Assembly (NCBI GenBank): GCA_943787745.1 | Contig: CALSNJ010000003.1 | Span: forward strand, 124,001-188,000 | Source: an uncultured Alphaproteobacteria bacterium | Lineage (GTDB): Bacteria > Pseudomonadota > Alphaproteobacteria > UBA6615 | DNA: 64,000 bases | Reading direction: 5' to 3' | Part shown: positions 49,390 through 58,405 of the stretch, piece after piece | Numbering within the stretch: position 1 is the stretch's first letter | How the letters are laid out: the number at the start of each line of letters is the position of its first letter | Made by a program: the position numbers and the translations under genes | Notes under the pieces: generated by a model | What the model saw: the letters and a program-made list of their open reading frames with translations, nothing else | What the model was told of the DNA's origin: nothing | The model's database searches: none

Positions 49390-50726
49390 GTCGCAACCTG
49401 ATCGATCAGATGGATAAAAGAACCACTGACATTGCCATTGGTCATACCAACGGGTCCAAGATGATCACCACGCGCATTGGCAGTATCGAACAACGGCGTG
49501 CCGTCTGCTTCTGATGTGATGGACGCATAGTGAAACTCATGACCGCGGAATTGCTTTCCTTTGGAACCCAGAACCGTTGTCGAAACCGTTTCGACGACCC
49601 GATAGCCGAGATGCAGCTTGCGGGCGGCGAAACTGGTTTCCACCGGCAGCAGGCCAGTCATTTCATGACATTTGCCTTCGGCATCGATCAACCCCTTCCC
49701 GAGGACCATGTAGCCGCCGCATTCGCCAAGGATCGCTGCCTTGCGGGCCGCAGCATCCTGCAGGCCCTGTCGGAATCGGGAGGCCCGGGAGAGCTGCGCG
49801 GCATAGAGTTCAGGGTACCCGCCGGCAAGATAGATGGCATCGGCATCAGGTGCGGGTGCTTCGTCGGCAAGTGGCGAGAAGAACGAAATTTCAGAGCCTG
49901 ATGCGCGCCAGCCGTTGAGAACCGAGGCGTAGGAAAAGGCGAAGGCGTCGTCCCGGGCGACCGCGATACGCTGGCCGAGGATGGGAATCTGGAGACCGTC
50001 ATCGGAGGATGAACGGACGAAATGTGTGGGGCGGGCGAGGGATATTAACGCATCCAGATCGACTGCCTGTGAAAGCGTGCGGCCGGCGGTTGCAATAAAG
50101 CTTTCAAGTGTGTCGTGCTCGCCCGCCTGAATCAGGCCGAGATGCCGCTCGGGGAGCGCCAGTGCGGGGTCACGGCGGACCGCTGCGAGGATCGGGAGGC
50201 CGGGGCAGGTCATGCTGATGGCTTCCCGCAGCACCTGTTCGTGACTCTCGCTGCCGACCCGGTTGAGAATGACGCCCGCAACCTTCACATCCGCACGGTG
50301 ATTTGCGAAGCCGGAGACAAGTGCGGCGACGCTTCCTGCTTGCTTGGCTGCATCGATCACCAGAACGACTGGCCAGCCGGTTTGGGCTGCGAGATCGGCG
50401 GTGGATCCGGCGTCGGGTCGACCGGGCAGGTTTGCGCCATCGAACAATCCCATGACGCCTTCCGCAATGATCAGATCGGTATCACGGGCACTGTGTTCGA
50501 TCAGAGCGGCAACCGTTCCCGGGCGCATGCCCCAAGGGTCCAGGTTGTGGGCTGTGCGACCAGTGGCCGCGCTGTGAAAGGCCGGATCGATATAGTCCGG
50601 CCCGGCTTTTGCGCCGCTGATCCGTGTGCCGTGATCCCGCAAGGCGCGCAGGAGGCCAAGCGTGATGACCGTCTTGCCGCTGCCTGATGAGGGCGCGGCA
50701 ATAATCAACCCCGGGACGGTGGTCAT
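49386..50726 (-). CDS. cobB: Cobyrinate a,c-diamide synthase (CobB/CbiA)
   Basis: ATP- and glutamine-dependent amidation of the a and c side chains of the corrin ring. 446 residues from ATG 50726. The N-terminal P-loop [20 protein letters not shown] and [13 protein letters not shown], the later [10 protein letters not shown] and the glutaminase Cys in [13 protein letters not shown] are visible. Class I glutamine amidotransferase domain at the C terminus. In a cobalt-early route it would be CbiA, acting on cobyrinate with cobalt already present. It overlaps the membrane-protein gene and ycgN by ATGA on both sides. Confidence 0.94.
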   Translation of the reverse strand: MTTVPGLIIAAPSSGSGKTVITLGLLRALRDHGTRISGAKAGPDYIDPAFHSAATGRTAHNLDPWGMRPGTVAALIEHSARDTDLIIAEGVMGLFDGANLPGRPDAGSTADLAAQTGWPVVLVIDAAKQAGSVAALVSGFANHRADVKVAGVILNRVGSESHEQVLREAISMTCPGLPILAAVRRDPALALPERHLGLIQAGEHDTLESFIATAGRTLSQAVDLDALISLARPTHFVRSSSDDGLQIPILGQRIAVARDDAFAFSYASVLNGWRASGSEISFFSPLADEAPAPDADAIYLAGGYPELYAAQLSRASRFRQGLQDAAARKAAILGECGGYMVLGKGLIDAEGKCHEMTGLLPVETSFAARKLHLGYRVVETVSTTVLGSKGKQFRGHEFHYASITSEADGTPLFDTANARGDHLGPVGMTNGNVSGSFIHLIDQVAT

Positions 50727-51031
50727 GATGTGAACAGCGTGAACAGGCCGGCCAGCATCACCGGCCATGCAACGACCGGGCTGGCAAACGCGCGTATCTG
50801 GCGTTGTTCAGGCACGACGCCGAACACATGCAGAAGGCCCGCGAGACCACCCAGAGAAATGATGGCGATGGTGATCTTCTCCGGCAGCAGCAGTTCCCGG
50901 CCGGCGAAGGCGACGAAACCAATGACCCCGACAGCAGAGATGAGAATAAAAGTGATACTCACAATCCGGGGGATCATGGTTGGTGAGTCCGGGTTGCCGA
51001 GAGGCTCGGGTGGTTTGCGCTCAGCCCGCAT
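50723..51031 (-). CDS. Small three-helix membrane protein in the cobA-cobB operon
   Basis: 102 residues from ATG 51031. A short polar start (MRAERKPPEPLG) is followed by three hydrophobic helices (MIPRIVSITFILISAVGVIG, ITIAIISLGGLAGLLHVFG and AFASPVVAWPVMLAGLF). It overlaps the end of cobA by 11 bases and the start of cobB by 4 (ATGA). It has no recognised family. Tight coupling on both sides argues that it is a real gene linked to corrinoid synthesis or to membrane delivery of a cofactor or metal; that is inference only. Confidence 0.75.
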   Translation of the reverse strand: MRAERKPPEPLGNPDSPTMIPRIVSITFILISAVGVIGFVAFAGRELLLPEKITIAIISLGGLAGLLHVFGVVPEQRQIRAFASPVVAWPVMLAGLFTLFTS

Positions 51032-51854
51032 CACGAATATCGCGGTATCCCAGCGGGTCGTGATCAAGGACCCGGCCGGATAGTGCACCCAGCCAATCGA
51101 GGCCATCGCGCAGGCGGACCACTTCACCCACCACGAACAAAGCGGGCGGAGACATGCCGACCGCAGCCTGTTTGGCGCCGGTGAGAGTGGTTTCGACAAT
51201 TTGTTGCCGCTCGGTGGTGGCGTGTGCAATCAGCGCTGCAGGACTTTCGGGCCGAAGCCCCCCTTCCATAAGGCGGTCGACGATCTCATCAATATGCTTG
51301 AGCGCCATATAGAAAATCAGGACCTGCGCTCCGTTTGCCAGAGCTGCCCAGTCAAGGTCATCGGGAACAGCACCTGAGAGATTGTGGCCTGTAATAAACG
51401 TCACAGCAGTGGCCGTGGCGCGATGGGTCATGGGAATGCCGGCATAGGCGAGGCCGCCTATGGCCGCTGTAATCCCCGGGATGACCCGGAATGGAATATC
51501 TGCTCCGACAAGGGCAAGGGCTTCCTCGCCGCCACGCCCGAAGAGGAAGGGGTCACCGCCTTTGAGACGCAGAACCTTGCGCCCTGCACGCGCCAGTGTG
51601 ACGAGGCGGGCGGAGATATCGGGTTGCTTTGCCGACGGCTTGCCCCCGCGCTTTCCGGCATAAATCAGCTCCGCGCCGGGGTTTGCCAGCGCGAGGATAC
51701 GATCATCCACCAATGCGTCATGCACCACGGTATCGGCCTCGCGCAGAGCGTGCAGCGCGCCAATCGTCAGCAGTGACGGATCGCCCGGGCCTGCGCCCAC
51801 AAGCCAGACCCATCCTGATTCGAAGGGCGGCAGAGAAAGAGAGTCCAAATTCAT
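51021..51854 (-). CDS. cobA: Uroporphyrinogen-III C-methyltransferase (SUMT, CobA)
   Basis: Methylates uroporphyrinogen III at C2 and C7 to give precorrin-2, the branch to cobalamin and siroheme. 277 residues. The tetrapyrrole methylase motifs are WVWLVGAGPGDPSLLTIGAL, VVHDALVDDRIL, LKGGDPFLFGRGGEEA and the VIPGITAAIGGLAYAGIPMTHR loop. No siroheme dehydrogenase domain is fused, unlike CysG, so another gene must supply precorrin-2 dehydrogenase. First gene of the minus-strand cobA-cobB-ycgN operon, divergent from cbiD. Confidence 0.94.
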   Translation of the reverse strand: MNLDSLSLPPFESGWVWLVGAGPGDPSLLTIGALHALREADTVVHDALVDDRILALANPGAELIYAGKRGGKPSAKQPDISARLVTLARAGRKVLRLKGGDPFLFGRGGEEALALVGADIPFRVIPGITAAIGGLAYAGIPMTHRATATAVTFITGHNLSGAVPDDLDWAALANGAQVLIFYMALKHIDEIVDRLMEGGLRPESPAALIAHATTERQQIVETTLTGAKQAAVGMSPPALFVVGEVVRLRDGLDWLGALSGRVLDHDPLGYRDIRDAG

Positions 51855-51914
51855 ACCCTGAAGCTAACGCCGGACCGCTGGCCGGGCAACCATGTGGGGC
51901 GGTACGATGGGGCC

Positions 51915-53039
51915 ATGAACGAGAACGCGCAGAACGATGATCAGGATGAAGGGCGCCCCAATGCTGCGGGCTTGCGTCGCGGCTGGACAACGGGCGCCTG
52001 CGCGACGGCGGCCGCCAAGGCGGCCTATGAGGCGCTGTTGGGTGGGTCGTTTCCCGATCCGGTGGCGATTCGCCTGCCGCGCGGCCTGCGTGCGGAATTC
52101 CCGCTCGCCGCTTCCTGTCTCGACGAGACCACCGCGAGCGCCGCGGTCATCAAGGATGCAGGGGATGACCCCGATGTTACCCATGGCGCGGAAATCAAAT
52201 GCACGGTCGCGCGAACAGCACCGGGTACGGGTATTTCCTATGCGGCTGGGAACGGTGTCGGGACTGTGACATTGCCCGGGCTCCCTATCCCGCCGGGCGA
52301 ACCCGCCATCAACCCCAAGCCCCGCGAAATGATTGCCGCCGCGCTTGAGGAGGTTGCCGCGGAATATGGGATGGATGCCGATGTCCGGGTGACGGTTTCC
52401 ATAGAGGGCGGCGAGCTGCTTGCGGAGAAGACCGCCAATCCGAGACTGGGTATTGTCGGCGGCCTGAGTGTTCTGGGAACCACAGGCGTGGTGATTCCTT
52501 ATTCCTGTGCGTCCTGGGTGCACTCCATTCACCGCGCCGTTGATGTTGCCCGGGCCACCGGTATTGATCATGTGGCCGGGGCGACCGGGCGGACCTCCGA
52601 GACCGCGGTACAGACACATTGGAACCTTGATGAGCGGGCAGTCATCGATATGGGGGATTTTTCTGGCGCGTTGCTTAAATATGTCCGCGCGCACCCCCTG
52701 CCGCGTCTCACGATTGCCGGTGGATTTGGAAAACTGTCGAAGCTGGCCGATGGTCATATGGACCTGCATTCCAGCCGTTCGTCGGTCGATATTGCGGGTC
52801 TTGCACGACGGCTAGCGCGGTGTGGCGCGACGTCAGAGACGGTTGCCGAAGCTCAGGCTGCAGTATCGGCTGGGGGAGTGCTTGTTGTTGCCGCGCGTGT
52901 GGGGCTGTCAGATAAACTTTGTCGTGACGTGGCACTGGCGTCTCGCGAAGTCTGCCGGGCTGCGCTGGGAGGGGCGGCGGATGTCGACGTTCTTGTTGTG
53001 GCGCGCGATGGTGAGGTTCTGGCACATGTCGATGCCTGA
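51915..53039 (+). CDS. cbiD: Cobalt-precorrin-5B (C1)-methyltransferase (CbiD)
   Basis: C1-methylating enzyme typical of the cobalt-early pathway. 374 residues from ATG 51915; GTG 51894 is also in frame. The GWTTGACATAAAKAAYEALL start, SIEGGELLAEKTANPRLGIVGGLSVLG and the central TGIDHVAGATGRTSE are characteristic. The aerobic pathway uses the unrelated CobF for this position. Its last codons overlap cobK by 14 bases, implying translational coupling. Confidence 0.94.
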   Translation: MNENAQNDDQDEGRPNAAGLRRGWTTGACATAAAKAAYEALLGGSFPDPVAIRLPRGLRAEFPLAASCLDETTASAAVIKDAGDDPDVTHGAEIKCTVARTAPGTGISYAAGNGVGTVTLPGLPIPPGEPAINPKPREMIAAALEEVAAEYGMDADVRVTVSIEGGELLAEKTANPRLGIVGGLSVLGTTGVVIPYSCASWVHSIHRAVDVARATGIDHVAGATGRTSETAVQTHWNLDERAVIDMGDFSGALLKYVRAHPLPRLTIAGGFGKLSKLADGHMDLHSSRSSVDIAGLARRLARCGATSETVAEAQAAVSAGGVLVVAARVGLSDKLCRDVALASREVCRAALGGAADVDVLVVARDGEVLAHVDA

Positions 53040-53790
53040 TCGACCAAGGCTTCTTATTCTTGGTGGCACCCGGGATGCGGCAACGCTGGCCGGCCAGGTT
53101 GTATTGCGCTGGGGGTCTGCTCTGGATGTCATGACATCACTGGCGGGGCGGACAATGGCCCCTGCCGAAATCCCGGGTCAGGTGCGAACAGGTGGCTTTG
53201 GCGGGCCCGATGCAATGGCGGACTATCTGGCCGTTGAAGGCATCACGGCTGTGATAGATGCCACCCACCCGTTTGCGGCAAAAATTTCGGGAAACGCCGA
53301 ACGTGCCTGTGTCCGGGCCAATGTTCCTCGTCTGCTGGTGGATCGCCCACATTGGGAACAGGTTGAAGGGGATCAGTGGCACTTCGCATCGAGCTATGTG
53401 CAAGCGGCCGAAATGCTCCCGCGCCTTGGTCACCGGGTTTTTCTCACGACCGGGCATTCCGGTCTGGATGCCTTTGCCAGTTTTCAGGATGCGTGGTTTT
53501 TGGTGCGCCTCGTGGATGCGCCGTCCGGGACTTTGCCATTGGCGAACTACGAAACAATCGCAGCCCGGGGGCCGTTTACGCAGGCCGATGAAAGAGCGTT
53601 GATTGAACGCCATGAAATTGACGTGATTGTTTGCAAGGCTTCAGGTGGTGATATGACGCGCGCCAAGCTGGATGCGGCGCGTGCAATGGGGCTTCCGGTT
53701 CTTATGATGACACGTCCGGACCCGCCGGATGGCCCTCGGGTGAACTCGATTGACGGCGCGATGGCTTGGCTTGAGGATATGTTGACTTGA
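53026..53790 (+). CDS. cobK: Precorrin-6A / cobalt-precorrin-6A reductase (CobK/CbiJ)
   Basis: NADPH-dependent reduction of precorrin-6A to dihydro-precorrin-6. 254 residues. The start RLLILGGTRDAATLA gives the nucleotide-binding loop, followed by VIDATHPFAAKISGNA and LTTGHSGLDAFAS, all typical. ATG 53026 or 53032 may be the start; both overlap cbiD. It ends 31 bases before an ankyrin gene. Confidence 0.93.
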   Translation: MSMPDRPRLLILGGTRDAATLAGQVVLRWGSALDVMTSLAGRTMAPAEIPGQVRTGGFGGPDAMADYLAVEGITAVIDATHPFAAKISGNAERACVRANVPRLLVDRPHWEQVEGDQWHFASSYVQAAEMLPRLGHRVFLTTGHSGLDAFASFQDAWFLVRLVDAPSGTLPLANYETIAARGPFTQADERALIERHEIDVIVCKASGGDMTRAKLDAARAMGLPVLMMTRPDPPDGPRVNSIDGAMAWLEDMLT

Positions 53791-53821
53791 CCCATGCGTG
53801 CCATAGCGTGAAACAGGAAAC

Positions 53822-54388
53822 ATGATGATCTTTCTTCGCTCGTTTATTCCCGCTGTTCTCGTAACATTTGTTGTGTTTTCAACACCGGTTGCAGCGCAAA
53901 CCAATGTCTTTGCCGATGATCCGCTGATTGTGGCGGTCTACGAAGACAGGACCGACAAGGTGCGTGCACTCATTGTGCGTCAACACCCGATGGCGCGCGT
54001 GGACAGTGATGGTCGCACGCCTTTGATTTGGGGTGCAATTCAGGGCAGTTATGATTCAATCGCCTTGCTGCTCGAAGCCAAGGCACGCACGAATCTGCTC
54101 GATGATGTTGGCAACAGCGCGCTCTATCATGCAGCCGAGAACGGCCATATCGAGGTTGTGGACTTGCTGCTGTCCTACAGGGCACCGGTAGATCAGGAAA
54201 ACCGTGATGGGCGCTCGCCGCTGATGGCAGCCGCACGTGCGGGACATGTTGAAATTACACGTATCCTTATCGAAGCCGGAGCTGATGTGGAACGTTCTGA
54301 TTTTACCGGGCGCACGGTCCTCGATATCGCGCGCGAAGGTCGCTCACGTCAGGTTGTGCAGATTCTGGAAAAAGCTGGCGCGCGGTAA
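53822..54388 (+). CDS. Exported ankyrin-repeat protein
   Basis: 188 residues with a signal peptide (hydrophobic residues 8-22, AQT cleavage near 24-26). Four or five ankyrin repeats follow; clear units are SDGRTPLIWGAIQGS, VGNSALYHAAENGHIEVVDLLL, NRDGRSPLMAAARAGHVEITRILIEAGA and FTGRTVLDIAREGR. Likely a periplasmic protein-protein scaffold; the partner is unknown. It lies between cobK (+) and cobM (-) and may be cotranscribed with cobK, but no corrin role can be inferred from the sequence. Confidence 0.85.
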   Translation: MMIFLRSFIPAVLVTFVVFSTPVAAQTNVFADDPLIVAVYEDRTDKVRALIVRQHPMARVDSDGRTPLIWGAIQGSYDSIALLLEAKARTNLLDDVGNSALYHAAENGHIEVVDLLLSYRAPVDQENRDGRSPLMAAARAGHVEITRILIEAGADVERSDFTGRTVLDIAREGRSRQVVQILEKAGAR

Positions 54389-54406
54389 GCTGTGAGGCGT
54401 TGGCGT

Positions 54407-55195
54407 TCAGGAGCCCTCGGTGTCAGCGCGCGGCCGCAGCACGTGATGATGGCTGGCATTGTACAGCTCGCTATCGGCGAAAGCCTCGGCAGATGACAAA
54501 TCCTCCGCCAGAACCGGCCCCACCAGAATAAGTGCCGTGCGGGTAATGCCTGATCCTTTGACCTTCTCGCGAATGGTTTCCAACGTGCCGCGGATGAACT
54601 GCTCATCGGGCCATGTCACCCGGTAGGCCACCACGACCGGACAATCCTTGCCGTAATGCGGGATCAAATCACGGACCACTTTGGCAAGATTGTTGATCGA
54701 AAGATGGACCGCAAGTGTGGCGTGAGACCGCGCGAGCTCGGAAAGTTCTTCACCGGCGGGCATGTCTGAGGCGCGCACTGATGTTCGGGTCAGGATCACT
54801 GTCTGGCTGACATTCGGCAGCGTGAATTCCCGGCACAAGGCAGCTGATGCGGCGGCGAAAGCAGGTACGCCGGGCACAACTTCATAGGGAATTTCCAGAA
54901 CGTCGAGCCTGCGCATTTGCTCTCCGATGGCGCCATAGAGCGAGGGGTCACCCGAATGCACCCGCGCCACATCCTGCCCGAGTGCATGGGCCGCCACCAT
55001 ATGGGCAATGATCTGGTCCAGATGCAGTGGTGCGGTATCGACAATGGTTGCATCGTCGGGTGCATGGGCGAGAATTTCGGGCGGAACCAGTGAGCCGGCA
55101 TAAAGGCAAACCGGGGCCTGCGCGATCTTGTCCCGGCCACGAAGGGTGATCAAATCGGCTGCGCCGGGGCCAGCGCCTATAAAGAAAACAGTCAT
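54407..55195 (-). CDS. cobM: Precorrin-4/cobalt-precorrin-4 C11-methyltransferase (CobM/CbiF)
   Basis: Adds the C11 methyl group during corrin ring construction. 262 residues starting [20 protein letters not shown], with [20 protein letters not shown] and [20 protein letters not shown], the family's SAM-binding loops. A single gene between the ankyrin gene (+) and a lipoprotein gene (+), transcribed on its own. In the cobalt-early route it would be CbiF. Confidence 0.94.
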   Translation of the reverse strand: MTVFFIGAGPGAADLITLRGRDKIAQAPVCLYAGSLVPPEILAHAPDDATIVDTAPLHLDQIIAHMVAAHALGQDVARVHSGDPSLYGAIGEQMRRLDVLEIPYEVVPGVPAFAAASAALCREFTLPNVSQTVILTRTSVRASDMPAGEELSELARSHATLAVHLSINNLAKVVRDLIPHYGKDCPVVVAYRVTWPDEQFIRGTLETIREKVKGSGITRTALILVGPVLAEDLSSAEAFADSELYNASHHHVLRPRADTEGS

Positions 55196-55278
55196 AACCC
55201 TGTCTTACTCTTGGTCATGCGACTTTGACTAGGCCGCAGTGGGTCGTATGATTGATGCCAATGCAGCAGGGGCCGGTG

Positions 55279-55878
55279 ATGCGCAGATTTCGATTTCTGA
55301 CAATTTTGGGTGCGCTTGTGCTTGCGGCCTGCTCGACGGACACCGAGGTCCTGACTGTTGGGGGATCGAAGGCTTATCTCGCGGAACCGGTGGCGATTGA
55401 TGTTGTCGAGGCACACTTCAATATTCCCTTCCTGCTGCCGCAGATCGACAGCGTTCAGAAGAGCCTGCGCGACAATGGAACCGTGGTTCAGGAGGCCTAT
55501 TTTGCGGGCGATGCCCGGATCGCTGTGGTCGAGCATGTCTACGATTCCTGGTTCAACCATATTTCCATTGAGAGCGTGCAGGACGCCAATGCCTTTCTGA
55601 CATTCCTCTCCAACACACCTCTGCGGTCCCGCAAGTCGGTCGTGCATGAGGCGTCAGGTATCCACACTGTCGGGTATCTCGCACAGGACGGTTCCTGTGT
55701 GGCCTTTCGCTTTCTCAAGCGGGTTAAGGAAGCGACGGGATACAACAACGACGTTCAGGATCCCGATACCTTTGTGATGGGTTACACCTGCGATGCCGAT
55801 GGTGAAAAGTTTATCGAGTTGTTCGGCTTCATGACGGCTGAGGACAAGGCGCGCGTGGATCGCCGCAACAGCATTTGA
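55279..55878 (+). CDS. Putative lipoprotein of unknown function
   Basis: About 199 residues from ATG 55279; ATG 55261 and 55252 are also in frame. The lipoprotein signal reads LTILGALVLAACS, with the lipobox cysteine about 18 residues from the start, so it is probably Lnt-modified and membrane anchored. Later Cys residues in GSCVAFR and YTCDADG could be a disulfide. No family is recognised. Embedded among cobalamin genes; it converges with the cbiG-cobJ gene. Confidence 0.72.
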   Translation: MRRFRFLTILGALVLAACSTDTEVLTVGGSKAYLAEPVAIDVVEAHFNIPFLLPQIDSVQKSLRDNGTVVQEAYFAGDARIAVVEHVYDSWFNHISIESVQDANAFLTFLSNTPLRSRKSVVHEASGIHTVGYLAQDGSCVAFRFLKRVKEATGYNNDVQDPDTFVMGYTCDADGEKFIELFGFMTAEDKARVDRRNSI

Positions 55879-55882
55879 CGGT

Positions 55883-57691
55883 TCAACTGCCCGTTTCTCT
55901 TTCGCGCTTTTGTGCGTAGCCGCGCGGTGTATAGGCCCAGTTTCGGCCCGCCGCCTGCATTTTGCGTGACTGGCTGTTGCCCACGATGACCACTGTCAGC
56001 ATGTCGATGGTGTCCAGCTGCAGTTCCGAGAGGGCTACGATTTCTACGGCCTCGCCCTCGCGTGCAAGATTTCGCGCAACCACCACGGGCGTGTCGTCGG
56101 GCCGATGGGCCAACAGGATGTCCCGGGCTGTCTCCAGCTGGTGGCGGCGTTTGCGGCTTGCCGGGTTGTAAAGGGCGACAACGAAGTCGGCTTGTGCCGC
56201 AGCGTTCAGACGCGATTGGATTGCGGGCCAGGGGGTCAGCAAGTCCGAGAGTGAAATCGCACAAAAGTCGTGACCCAAAGGCGCCCCGGCGCGCGCGGCA
56301 GCCAGTTGCATGGCTGACACTCCGGGATGCACGTCTATGGAAATACGATTCCAGGCTGGGTTGTCTTCCTGATCAAGGAGCTCGAAGACAAGCGTGGCCA
56401 TGGCGAAAACGCCGGGATCGCCGCTCGAAACTAGCGCCACATTGTGCCCCTGTGATGCCAGTTCAAGTGCATGTCGGCAGCGGTCTGATTCGGCTCCAAG
56501 GTTGAAGTCATGACGGGTTTTCCCCGCGGTCGCCGGGCCGAGCAGGTCGAGATAGGGCCCGTATCCCACGAGTTCCTGTGCGAGAGAAACCGCGCGGTCC
56601 GTGGCTGGAATCCGATGGGCGGTATCCCCTGGCCCTGTACCGACAATTGATAGGTGACCGCGGGCCTGTCCTGTTGTTTCAGGGACAATGTTGTCGGCCC
56701 GGGCAATGGCACAGGTGGCACGTTTCGATTTGTTTTTGGGAACGATCAGCGCGCCCTTTGGCCCGGCGGCCGCCAGTGCGGCGGCTTCGGCAACGCCATG
56801 GGCGCCCACTTCGCGAAACACGATTTCCGATGGGGTCGCAAGGCGCGGGGTCTCGGCCTCGAGTATGTGGGGCGCAAAAAATCGGGCCGGCACATTCAGT
56901 GAGGTGGCCACTGCGTGCACGGCGGCTTCATCGGCTTTGACATCGATCGAGACGACCGCGGCAACCGACTGGGCCGAGAGTCCCGCTTCGGCGAGTGTCT
57001 CTGTAACAAGGGCCTGCAGTTCTTCGGGTGTGCAATCGCGCTCGCAGCCAACACCGACCGCCAATGAGGGCGGATGAATCAGAAGCTCGTTTGCATTTGC
57101 CGAGATATGCCGGTCGGTGATCCGAACCATCCAGGCTCCGTCATGATCGGTGGGCAGGTTGGTGAGCCAGTCCGGTGCGCCAGCTTCGATGATGAGGGCC
57201 GGCGGCTGGCCCGCCAGCAGGTCCGCCATGATGACTTTGGCGCGTTCGGGGTTTGCGACTTTCCATCCGGCGGGTGGCGCGTCGAGAGCCACACCGTAGG
57301 TGATTTCGCCGGCGGTGGTGATGGCCGCCGTGCCACGCGTGATGTCTGCAATTCTTTGCGCGAGAGTGTTGGCTCCATGATGGCCGCCAAGCAGGGGCAC
57401 GACATTGGCGCCGTCGGGTGAGACCACCAGAACCGCGGATTCCTGTTTCTTGTCGGCCAGCAAGGGCGCAAGCATCCGGATCACAATCCCCGCTGCGCAG
57501 ATGCCGACAATCGGGCGGCGGTCCTGAAAGAGGGAGGTGAGTGTGTCGCCGGTATCCGAGAATGCGATGTCACAGTCGTCGACCCGTTGCTCAAGGCCAT
57601 AAACCTGTGAACTGGGCAGGTGGGCCTGCAGGTGGCGCGCAAGTTTGCCGCCATCCGCTGTGAGGGCGATGAGTGCAATGGACTCAGTCAT
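55883..57691 (-). CDS. cobJ: CbiG-CobJ fusion: cobalt-precorrin-5A hydrolase plus precorrin-3B C17-methyltransferase
   Basis: 602-residue two-domain protein. Residues 1 to about 340 are CbiG: SIALIALTADGGKLARHL, CAAGIVIRMLAPLLADK, GGHHGANTLAQRI, then the VGVGCERDCTPEEL motif. From about 345 (LSIVGTGPGD) to the end is the tetrapyrrole methylase CobJ/CbiH with YGPYLDLLG, SSGDPGVFAMATL and HPGVSAMQLAAARAGAP. CbiG opens the delta-lactone and CobJ makes the C17 methyl and ring contraction, so the fusion joins consecutive steps. Its start overlaps the cobI stop (ATGA). CbiG supports the cobalt-early route. Confidence 0.93.
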   Translation of the reverse strand: MTESIALIALTADGGKLARHLQAHLPSSQVYGLEQRVDDCDIAFSDTGDTLTSLFQDRRPIVGICAAGIVIRMLAPLLADKKQESAVLVVSPDGANVVPLLGGHHGANTLAQRIADITRGTAAITTAGEITYGVALDAPPAGWKVANPERAKVIMADLLAGQPPALIIEAGAPDWLTNLPTDHDGAWMVRITDRHISANANELLIHPPSLAVGVGCERDCTPEELQALVTETLAEAGLSAQSVAAVVSIDVKADEAAVHAVATSLNVPARFFAPHILEAETPRLATPSEIVFREVGAHGVAEAAALAAAGPKGALIVPKNKSKRATCAIARADNIVPETTGQARGHLSIVGTGPGDTAHRIPATDRAVSLAQELVGYGPYLDLLGPATAGKTRHDFNLGAESDRCRHALELASQGHNVALVSSGDPGVFAMATLVFELLDQEDNPAWNRISIDVHPGVSAMQLAAARAGAPLGHDFCAISLSDLLTPWPAIQSRLNAAAQADFVVALYNPASRKRRHQLETARDILLAHRPDDTPVVVARNLAREGEAVEIVALSELQLDTIDMLTVVIVGNSQSRKMQAAGRNWAYTPRGYAQKRERETGS

Positions 57692-58405
57692 GACCAGGCC
57701 GCCCCGCGACGGTGTACGAGAATCATCGAGAAGTAAGGCGCCTTGGCGTCCTGCAGTTTCGCGAGTGGGCCGTGCGTCTCGTCTGCCATGGTGGCGTGTT
57801 CGATGTATTCCGCGTTGTTCGACAGATCGAGTTCGTCCAGCAATGCCCGGATGCGGGGCAGATGTCGCCCGACCTTGATGATGGCTGCCGCGTCGGTGGC
57901 GGCAAGCCGTTCGCGCAGGATGTCGTCCGGAAGGGTTGCTGGCAGAACGGTCAGAACATCATTCAGGGCTGCCAGAGCTTTGCGTGAAACAGCGGCGCAG
58001 GCGGTGAGCGAAGATACACCGGGCACGACTTCGACGGGCCAGTCTGTCGGCAAGTCGCGCAAACAGATACATGAAAGACCCATAGAAGAACGGGTCACCC
58101 TCACAGAGGATGGCAACATCGCGGCCAGCGCCAAGATGGGTTGCGATATCCTTCGCGGCACGGTCATAAACGCTTTCGACAGGAAACCTATCCGCTGACA
58201 ACGGCATGCGAATAGCAATCTCCGTGGCACCCTCGGGCAGGTGGGTCGCCGCGATCCGCCGTGCAAGACTTTCGCCGGTCTCCGGGGCTGGATAGGCGAC
58301 CACCGGAACGCTGCTCAGTATGCGGGCACCTTTGAGAGTCATCAGTTCAGGGTCGCCGGGACCGACGCCGATGCCGATCGCTGTTCCTCTTGCGCTGGTG
58401 TTCAT
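57688..58405 (-). pseudogene. cobI: Precorrin-2 C20-methyltransferase (CobI/CbiL), apparent frameshift
   Basis: Methylates precorrin-2 at C20. The first part, from ATG 58405, reads IGIGVGPGDPELMTLKGARIL through CEGDPFFYGSFMYLFARLADR. In the same frame it then becomes nonsense (LARRSRARC) and stops at 57959. The next frame carries WPVEVVPGVSSLTACAAVSRKALA to the end at 57688. One extra base near 58042 (in the stretch read AGACTGGCC on the minus strand) explains the change. Both ends keep their ATGA overlaps with cobL and cbiG-cobJ, so the gene is otherwise in place. It may be a sequencing error, a pseudogene or recoded; I see no classical slippery motif. Confidence 0.85.

Noticed and set aside
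51894-51914. GTG start giving a longer CbiD
   Set aside because: ATG 51915 gives the usual family start and the extra residues lack similarity.
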